NCBI RefSeq assembly: GCF_002865645.1
Contig: NW_020194512.1
Span: 1,027,119-1,091,118, forward strand
From: Hyaloscypha bicolor E
Lineage: Eukaryota; Ascomycota; Leotiomycetes; Helotiales; Hyaloscyphaceae
Length of the DNA stretch: 64,000 nucleotides
Direction: 5' to 3'
Below, piece by piece: positions 54,801-64,000 of the stretch. Each line of letters begins with the position of its first letter. The stretch's first letter is position 1. A program made the position numbers and the translations under genes. The notes under the pieces were generated by a model. The model saw only the letters and a program-made list of their open reading frames with translations, ran no database searches and was not told where the DNA came from.

Positions 54801-57800
54801 TAAGGCAAAGAAGTTATTATTTATTTGAGATTAAGAAATTAATTATTAGATTAAATTAGAAGAAGTTAACGGAAAAGAACTTATTATATTATAAGGCCTA
54901 TTATATAATATATCTCGAAATAAGCTCTTAGTATTATAGAAGATATTTATAAAATTACTTTCTTATTATTACTCTTATTCTTTTTATATAAAAATCAAGT
55001 AAGGAATTACGGTTTTATATAAATTACCGGGGCCTAAATAAGTTCTATTTTACCTATATAAATAATATTCTAGTTTACTTATTAGAATTAAAAGAAAAGT
55101 ATTATAAATATATATAAAAAGTAAATTTATAGCTAAATATAAATAAATATAAATTTGAGATTAAATTAATAAAATACTTAAGGTTTATTATAAAGGCAGA
55201 AAAAGGCATTTATATAAACTTGGTAAAGATTAAAGTTATTCTGAGTTAGAAAGCCCTAAAATTAATAAAAAATATATAAAGTTTTCTAGAATTCATTAAT
55301 TTCTATTAATATTTTATTCGAGAATTCTTAAAAATTATTTAATTATTATTTAATCTTATATATAAAAACCGGGTATTCTTATAAATAAATAAAATAGAAA
55401 TTACTTTCTAAAAGCTTAAGAAAATATTTATTTTGGTTCTAATACTAATATAGTTTAATTATAACTAGAGAATAATTCTCGAAATAAATTTCTTTAAATA
55501 AAATATAAATAGTATTTTTATATAAATTAATAAAGAAAATATTCTATAACTTTATATCTTTTTTTTAAAGAAAAATAATTTTATAAAATATAATTATAAG
55601 ATTTATAATAAGGAAATACTTATAATTATTTATTATTTAGAGAAATAAAATATAAAGCTAAAGAATATTTACTAGTTCGAAATTCAAATAAATTATAAAA
55701 CCCTGAAATACTTTATAATAATATAGAAATTTATTAAATAATAAATAAGATAATTTCTAATTCTTTTATAATATAATTTTAAGATCTTATATATTTCAGA
55801 AAAGAATAATAAATAAATAAATAAATTTTCAAGTTAAAAGTAAAATCTTTTTAGTAAAAAAGGAAATAAATATTAATAGTCTAGAATATTATAATTATTA
55901 AAACTAAAGACCTTTAAAAATTTTCCTAAAAACTCGATTCTTATAGTATTAATATAAATAAAAAGGCAAGTTAAAAAGAAATCTATTTAATTTCTTAAAT
56001 CCGGTCTAGAAAATCGAAATTAAAAAAGAAATACCTAATTAAGAAATAAGTAAAATATAAAGGCTTAATTTATAGATATGAATTAATAAGGAAATAAAAG
56101 AAATAAAACGGGTTCTTTTTTAAAATAAGAAAACCTTTTTAAGCTAGGCTTAAGAAACTAAAAATAAAATAGAAGCTATATTAATAATAAATAAATAAAT
56201 AATAAGCGAGAAATAATATTTAAAATATATTAAGAAAACTTTAATATAATACCTAAAAGAAAAATAAGCTATACTAGGCTATAATTAAAATAATATAAGA
56301 AAAGAAATAAATATTTCTATTTAATTTAAAAATTAAAGGATTAATAAGAGAATATTTATTATTTTAATTAAAATAATTTCTTATTTAAAAATAATAATAG
56401 ATTTCTAATTTAAAAAAGCTTTATATAAAGCTAATTTAATAAACCTATAACTCGATTTAATATAGCTATTTAGAATAAAATATTACAAGTATTTTTTTAT
56501 ATAATAATTCTTTTAGCTAAATATATTAAAACAAATATATTAGTTTATATAAAACTATAATATTTATAAAAGAAATAAAATATAAAAGAACTATTATTAG
56601 GGATTTCTAAAGTCTTTTCCTATTTTAAGTCAAATTTAATAAAAGATCTCAATTAATTTTATAATAGAACTTCTATTAAATAAAGAATATAAAAGTAATA
56701 AATATTAAAAATCGTTTATCTATAAAGTATATATAAGAATACCAAAATTGCCTTATATAAAAGTCGTACTAATTCCTAATATAATGCCTAAAACTTTCTA
56801 TAAAAGTATTATATAATAGAAAAATAATATATTAATCTTTTCTAAGATTTTTATAATAATTAATTTTAGAGAAAAATCGCGAGACATTTATAATTATATA
56901 GTTCCTAGACTTTCTAAATCCTTATTTAGCAAGTTAAACGGATTTTAATAACTGCTACTTTTATATACTAATATAATAATTATTACGAATTATTATTACT
57001 AGTATAGGCTTTTAAAAGTAATAATTTCTAATTATAAGAAGTAATTTATAAGAATATTATAAATTAGAATATATAAGCTATTAGGTATTATATATTAACT
57101 ATTTATAATATATTATTCTAAAAGAAATAAGATAATTAATATCTTTCTTTATATCTTTATAAATTATAATTAAATAAACTAGATAACTCTTTTATTATAT
57201 ATTAAGCTAGTAATTAATAATTAGAACATTTTATTTACAAGAATTAGCTTATTTTTTTTATCTTATAAATACTATATTAAACCGGTATTATTCTAGAATA
57301 AAGTTAGTAAAAAAGGCAAAGAACTATTATTTATTTAAATAGTAAATAATATTATATATAAGTTCTATAATATATAAGAATATATATAAGTTATAATAAT
57401 AATAGTCTAATAATTTTAAGAAAAAGTAATAAACCGAAAAAGAGATTAGATTCCGGAATTTAAAGTTAGAAATAAAGTCTAGCTTAATTTTTAAAATATT
57501 TAAATAAATAAACTAACTAAAAAGCTTAATATAAAGTGGATTAAATATATAATAATTGAGATAATAAAAAGCTATAGTTTTCGATTTAATACTTTTCTAG
57601 AAATTTATAATATATTCTATAATAAGCTTTTTTTTAGCTAGCTATAATAAACTTATTATAAAATTAGTTTTAAGATAACTTATAGCTATAATTATAACTT
57701 ATAAATAATAAAAACAAGTATAGAATTAAATAGATCCTTAATAAAAAATATATAAAATATAATTAAAAGCTTTTTAAAAAGCTATTTATAAAATCTAAAA

Positions 57801-57990
57801 ATTATATATATTTTATATTTAAGGAAATAATAATATTAAAAGCTTAAAAAAAGATTATTTAATAAAAAAAAGTTTTATTTATATATTTATAAGGCTAGTA
57901 TTTATAAATAAAAAAGAAAGTAATATAATAAATTAAAACTTGATTTATATACTTAGTTAGAAGCCTTTATTAAATTATATAATAAATATT
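51862..57990 (+). mobile_element. Third gypsy element (about 6.1 kb), RIP-mutated
   Basis: The sequence at 51,885-51,930 recurs at 57,940-57,980, so these are parts of two LTRs, the right one truncated. Plus-strand traces include a gag-like region (about 52,900-53,900) and RT remains at about 54,900-55,310. There the YIDD-type box reads YINN (55,055-55,066), followed by FEIKSIKYL and FLEFINFY motifs. RNase H lies near 55,440-55,700. The integrase tail and a possible chromodomain are at about 57,420-57,800, with KVWLNF-like and RFNTFLEIYNIF-like stretches. RT motifs upstream of YINN seem partly deleted. A solo LTR is inserted at 54,319. Confidence 0.72.
54319..54616 (+). mobile_element. Solo LTR of the 6,154 gypsy family, free of RIP
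   Basis: It begins TGTAATGTGTGC and ends ACCTCACA, with perfect 5-bp duplications AATAG on both sides (54,314-54,318 and 54,617-54,621). It is 298 bp, the same as the LTRs at 6,154 and 13,683, without indels. It keeps CpG, CpA and TpG throughout, whereas the other two copies have T or A at those positions. It therefore inserted, and lost its internal part by LTR recombination, after its third-gypsy host had decayed. Short open frames across it are incidental. Confidence 0.95.
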
Positions 57991-60900
57991 ATAAATATAA
58001 TATTTAGGGCTTAGAAATCAAAATAGAAGGTTTTTTATAAAGATAATTCAAAGCTAAGAAAAAGAAAACTAGAATATAAAAGGCTATAAAGAAATATATA
58101 TATCTTATAATATACTAATTCTAAAAAGGCTTAGTTTTTTAAATATCTCTAGTATATTTCAAATATATTTCTTTAATAAAGCGGCCACATTATATATATC
58201 TAGAAAGTAATAAATATAGGTAATTATATTAGCTAATAAAATTAAAAGCTGAATTATAATATTACTTTTATCTTTAGAATAAGCTTATTTCCGAGCTTTA
58301 TAAAAGCTATTAATTTGTCTAATTTCGTATTATTTTCTATTTTAAAGTTAACTAGTATATTAGATATAAATATTATATATAAAAAGCAAGTGCTTTTAAT
58401 ATATAATCTAAAAGAATTTATTATTATTTCTATATAATTCCGGACAAGTATTATTTTTTATATAATCTAGCTAATATTATAGGTTTTATAAAGATTTTAA
58501 TATAATAATATTATTATTATAAAAGTATTAGAAAATTAGAAAACTATTATTTAATATTAAAGCTAAATATTATACTAGATTCTTATTTTAACTAATTTAC
58601 TAGATTTTATATTTTAGCTTATTTCTTATTAGCTTAATTATAATAACCCGTTTAATATTATATTCTTATTTATTATTCTCTAATACTAATAGAAATAATT
58701 CCGGATTCATTTAACTTAATAGAGAATTCTAAGAATTCTTTTATAATTTCTCTATATAAAAGACTAAATATATCTTTATAGTTTCCGGTAGCTTTAAAAG
58801 AAATAAATAGCTATACTTTTCTAGAATCTTAAATAGGCTCTTTATTTAATTCTTTAGCTTCTGGCTTAAATAATTAGATTTCTAGTATTTTATAATAACT
58901 TATACTTTATTTCTAACTTTGAAATTAATTAGATAATAGTATTTATTAGCTTATATTATATATTATACCTATATTTGCTTTATATAATCTTAAACTAGTT
59001 ATTATAATTTATATAATTAATATACTAATATTTTAGCTTTATTTTTATTTAGCTTTTCCTTAAATGAGCTAGCTTTAATAAGGAAGTTCTAGTTTAAAGA
59101 AATATAAAACTTATAATTCTTTTTAATTATAAATAAAGACTAGCTAATAGTTTTATATTAAAGAAAGGCTTATTAATAATTAATTATAGTAATCTATTTA
59201 TTTTAGTTATTCTAGTAATAATTAATATATAAATATAATCTCTAATTAAAATACTAATTAATAATCTTTATTAATTTATTTATTTATAAGTAATTAGCTA
59301 TTAAAAGCTTAAGCTTAATATTAATTCTTATATAAAATTCGCTTTAAAAATCGGATATAAATTAGGGTTTTTAATATAATATAATTATTTCTGAAATATT
59401 TATTTAGTATATTATATAAAATAAAAATAGAAATACTAGTTACTTGGCTATAATTATATCTCGTACGGGAATTATAATTAGATATTTAAATAAGTAATTT
59501 ATAAATATAGTAATTATATTATAACCCGATTTATTTTCTTAATAATTCTTGAAATATATAATAATATATTACTAAAAGTAATTAGAAACTAAAAAAAAAT
59601 AAGGTAAACTAGATTTCTTATTTCTTAATATATATAATTTTTTATAACTATAATAATTATTATAGTATTAACTAATATTCTTATTTATAAATAGCTAGTA
59701 ATATTCCTTTTTAAATAACTAATAAACTTTATATATTTAGGATATTTAGAAAGAGATTTATTATATATTTTATAAAAGTAATTTAGAGGTTATTTTATTT
59801 TCTATAATATAAAGTCTTTTAAAATATAAAAAAAGACCGTTTTATAGTATTTAAATATTACTTTTAGTTTAGATTATTATATATAGCTTTTTAAATTCGG
59901 TAATATATAATTATTTTATAGAATTCTATTTACTAATTATAAGCTATTATATTTAATAGAAGCTTCTAATAATACTTCTATAAAAATAACTATAATAGAG
60001 GCTATTAATAAAGCTTTTAATAAAATATGTTTTTCTAGAGAAATAATATCTCTAATAAAAATATTTTTTTTAGGAAAGTTTTTAATATATATTTGGTTTT
60101 TAGAATTAAATTCCGAATTAAATAAGCTATAAGTTATAAATAATTTCCGGATTAATTTTATTTCTAGAAAAAAGTATTTGAGTTTATAACTTTTTTTTAA
60201 TTTGGCTTTAAATATTTATTTTATTCTATTTTTATAATAAAGTATTTATTTATTTATTTAATATTCTAGAATAATATATAAGTTTAAAGTAATAATAAAA
60301 GAAAAGCTTAGCCTATTTAGCTTATTAAAAAAAGAGTTTCTTAATTATTATAAAATACTTGTAAAATATAGGGACTAGAATAGACCTCAAAGAAAATATT
60401 TTAAAAACTTTTTAATTCGGTTTTCTATTTCTCTAATATTTATATTATAATAAATATTTCTTTATTATATGTATTATAATTAAGTTTTATTAGAAATATA
60501 GTTTTAGAAAAATAAATAATAGAATATTAAAGGCCTATTTCTGAATTCTATTAAAAAATAGACTAGTAATTACTTTTTTAAATATATTAGTTTCTATTAT
60601 TATAGGCAGATCTGAATTATAGTATTATAAAACTAAAATAGAAATTATAGCTTTTTTTTAGGTAATTAAAAGCCTTTTAATATTATTTAGATTATTTAAA
60701 GAAAATATTCTTTTTTATAAATAAGGTAAGAAATCTAATAATTCGTTTATATTCTCTAATAAAATATTTATAAAAGTTATAAAAGCCGAAAAAAAACTAT
60801 ATATCCTTAATTATATATTATTTTAATTTTATTAGAGTCTATTTTAATATTAAATATAGAAATAATAAAGCTTAAGTATTTTATATATATAATTTTAAAT

Positions 60901-63900
60901 TCTAATTTTTTAATATTTATTTAAAAGCTAATAAAATATAAATAGTCTAATACTTTTTATATATACTATTTATATTTTACTAAATTCTTTAAATAAATAA
61001 AAATATTATTTAAATATATTATATAAAAGTTATTTAGATATTTAAAGAATATATTATTTATATAATATTAATATATAGCTAAGCTATTTATAAGGCCTTT
61101 TTAGAAAATATTATATTTATAAGCTCTATAATAAATACGGAATATTATTAGCTTTTAAGAGTTCGGGTCTATAGCTATATAATAGAAAACTTAATAAATA
61201 TCTAATTTAGTATAAATCTTAGCTTTAGATAATTAATTTAAAATCTTATTAATAAATAAAAAGAAATATTAATTTTTCTAAATAATATTATTTAGATAAT
61301 AGAAATTAATATAAAAGTATAAACCTCTATTTGCTTTTTTTATAAAAAGAACTAGTAAAATAAAAAGAACTTAATTAGCTTTAATAAAGCCCTTAGCTAG
61401 ATTATTTTTTAAAAAAATACTTAATTTCTAGAAGCTTTTTAATAAATTACTACCGGAAAAATTAGTATCTAATACTTTTAATTTTCTTTAGGCTTTTAAT
61501 TTAAATCTTATAATTATATAATTTATAAAAAGAAAAAGTATTAGATTTCTTTTTAGAGAAAATAGAAATATATTCTTTAAGTTCCGGAAATAATATTCTC
61601 TAGAATTACTAAAGCTTTATTTTTTCCGGTTATTAATTCTCTGAACTAGAAATAGCTTTTTTTTTTCGAACTTTAAGCTTTTTATTAATTTTATAAATAA
61701 AGATTTAATTAATAATATTCTCTTTTCTCTTAGCTATATAATTAAATATTATAAAAATAAAAATAGTAAAATCTAGTATTTACTTTTTATTAAGGATTTC
61801 TTTTTATTCTTTTAATTTTTATTTAGGTATTATATTTTAATTAGGCTATAAAAGCTTCTTTTTTATAATATTATATAATTTTCTCTAATTAATTTAAAAA
61901 AAGAAAAATTATTTAAAAATAATAAATTTATAGAAATAGCTTATAATAGATTCTTATTAATTAGTATTCTTTTAATACTTTTTATTAGATTACTTTTTTA
62001 GCTATTACTAAGAAATATTAATAATAAAACTAAATTATATAGATTTGGGCTTATCTTTTAGTTATATAAGTCTATATCTTCTATAATTAATTAGAATATT
62101 AATAAATATAACCTATTTTTCATTAAAAATAATATTATAATTTCTAAAATTTATAATAATTATATATATATTAATATTTTATTTATTAATTAGAAATAGA
62201 ACTTTTATATATTTTTTTAATAAATTTAGCTAACTTTTTATTAAAACTATATATAATATAGAATAAAAGAAGGAATTATAGTTTTATTTCTCAAAATTAC
62301 TTTATTAGCTAAATAAGCCTTATATTAATAAAAGTATAATTATTTATTTTAGTATTAATAAGAAAAAAGCACTTAATTTCTAATTTATTTATATTAATAA
62401 TATAGGATATTATAAGAATATTTCCTTTTATTAGATAAGTTAAGTTAATCTCTATTAAATTTATATTATAAGCTCCTAAATTAAAAACTTTTTTTAGAAA
62501 TATTTGTTTTCCGGTTTTATACTAGAATTAGAACCTAAATTCTTTAAATACTTTACTAGAATAAAAAATAGATATTCTAGTAAAATAAAAACTAAATTTA
62601 GCTTAATTCTAGAAAAACTATCTTGGTTTTTTTATTATATCTAATTAGATAATACTTAATATAATAGCTAAACTCATTATAATTATAGTATTTAATAGCC
62701 GAGAAATCTTTAATTTTTATAGAATATTATTTATATTTATAAAAAGATATATATTTAATAAAAGTAATTAATATAGATTTCTTAGATTTTTTCTTAGAAA
62801 TATAAAAGAATATAGAACTAGAAATAAACTTAACTAAAATAGCTTTTATTTTCATATACTTTTTAGTCTTTTTATATATAGCTTTAATTTATTAATTATT
62901 AGTAATATAATACTAAATAAAATAAATAGTATTAATAAAAGAATTCTTATAATATATATATACTAATTTCTAGAACTTTAATAAAAGCTTTTTATTTAGT
63001 TTATATTTAATATTTTAAAAACTAATATTACTTTCTATAAATAATTATGAGAAGAAAGTATAGAACTTCTAAAATATTTAACTAGAATATATTTAAAGCT
63101 TATTAAAATTATAATAAGTATTTTATATTTTATTAGAATTAAAATATAGCTTCTTTAAATAAAAATATAACTCTAAAAACTAGTAGTACTAATTCAAATT
63201 ATCTTTATTTATATAAGAGTTAATTAGGGTAAGAATATTATTTATAAATCTATTAGAAATATAAATAATTTTAAAATTCTCTAAAAAAATATAAAGTAAT
63301 ATTTCCTTATAGCTTATTCTTAATCTAAATTAGCTAGTTATTAAAGATAATATAATCTCTAATAAAGAGAATTAGATCTGGAAATTTAGTAATTCTAGTA
63401 TTTCTAAAAGAAATATAAAATATAGGGAATTCTAGATAAAAATAAATAAGAAATAGTTCGGAATTCTTTAAAGAAGATTTAAAATAACCGGAATTATAGA
63501 TATAATAGAGGCAAATAAAATAGAAATAGTTAGAGCTATTATAAACTAATTTACTATAGCTATATAGTATTTAATATTCTTTTTAAGTTTAATATTATAA
63601 AGCTTATTATTTTCGAGAATAGCTTTATTATAATTATAAATATTTTTATATAAAAGAGCTTTTTAAATATTTTTCTAGTAATTTTTTATAATAATAATAA
63701 TATTTAAAGGCAAGATATTAGGCTTTCTGGCTTATTTATATAATTCTTTAATAATAATATAATTATTAGTTTCTAAAAGCTTTATAATAAAAATAAAGAA
63801 TTCTATTTTTATAAACTTATTTATAAATTCTTTAGAAATATTAATAGAATATTTAATTCGGGAAAGGCTATTAATAAAATAACTTAAATTAGTAAAAGTT

Positions 63901-64000
63901 TTAAAAACCTTAATAAAAGTTAATATAGTTTCTAGTTATATAATATTCTAGAAAATTAATCTATTATATTTTTTCTTTATTATATTTTTTCTTTATTATA
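57991..64000 (-). mobile_element. Fourth gypsy copy, reverse, running off the window
   Basis: This is the uninterrupted copy of the split element (25,948-28,880 plus 48,987-50,010). On the minus strand, RT motifs lie at about 61,170-60,930: a KGLINSLAIYQ-like motif, then YLNN (61,016-61,005) for YLDD. Integrase and RNase H lie toward 58,000; protease and gag toward 62,000-64,000. No clear LTR is visible at the left end, and the right end is outside. All frames are closed by RIP-type stops. Confidence 0.72.

Noticed and set aside
57991..64000. Interpretation of the reverse element as a LINE with a TAA tail
   Set aside because: The minus strand reads gypsy RT motifs (YLNN box with the preceding A-x-YQ-x-YI motif), and no LINE endonuclease was seen.

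Overview
The window looks like a filamentous ascomycete (Pezizomycotina) chromosome segment. The evidence is a short spliceosomal intron, fungus-specific gene families (HET, fungal STAND N-terminal domain, DUF3433), Ty3/gypsy, Ty1/copia and Tc1/mariner elements, and very strong C-to-T / G-to-A decay with depletion of CpA and TpG, the pattern left by repeat-induced point mutation (RIP). The species cannot be told from the sequence. The window has two compartments. Positions 1 to about 5,750 are ordinary gene-type DNA. They hold two broken relics of incompatibility/NLR-type genes (a HET domain, then a STAND N-terminal domain) and one apparently intact two-exon gene for a 1,260-residue DUF3433 membrane protein. 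From about 5,750 to 64,000 the DNA is extremely AT-rich and is a nested graveyard of retrotransposons with almost no open frames.

Layout of the AT-rich part: a complete chromodomain-type gypsy element (6,154-13,980; 298-bp LTRs and a 5-bp target duplication); an old copia copy facing forward (14,915-17,244 plus 23,626-about 25,620) split by a complete copia copy facing backward (17,245-23,625; 334-bp LTRs); a 0.3-kb TTA microsatellite; a reverse gypsy copy whose reverse transcriptase is split (25,948-28,880 and 48,987-about 50,010) by a 20-kb insertion bounded by direct LTR-like repeats (28,881 and 48,685). Inside that insertion are islands with normal CpA/TpG content, a forward copia element (30,824-36,618, with a 926-bp assembly gap), a second gypsy lineage (about 36,700-44,400) and a lightly mutated Tc1/mariner element (41,389-42,996). 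After it come a copia fragment, a third gypsy element (about 51,860-57,990) carrying a solo LTR untouched by RIP (54,319-54,616), and a fourth gypsy copy on the minus strand that runs off the window.

No operons or working gene partnerships are visible. The biology here is genome defence and its timing. Each of the six reverse transcriptases I could locate has its catalytic Asp-Asp pair changed to Asn-Asn, and the fresh solo LTR gives an in-place 'before' sequence for the mutated LTRs of the same family. I did not find a convincing new molecular system. The best leads are the RIP-free islands, the unmutated solo LTR, the 20-kb nested insertion, and the start-loss and stop mutations in the HET/STAND relics.
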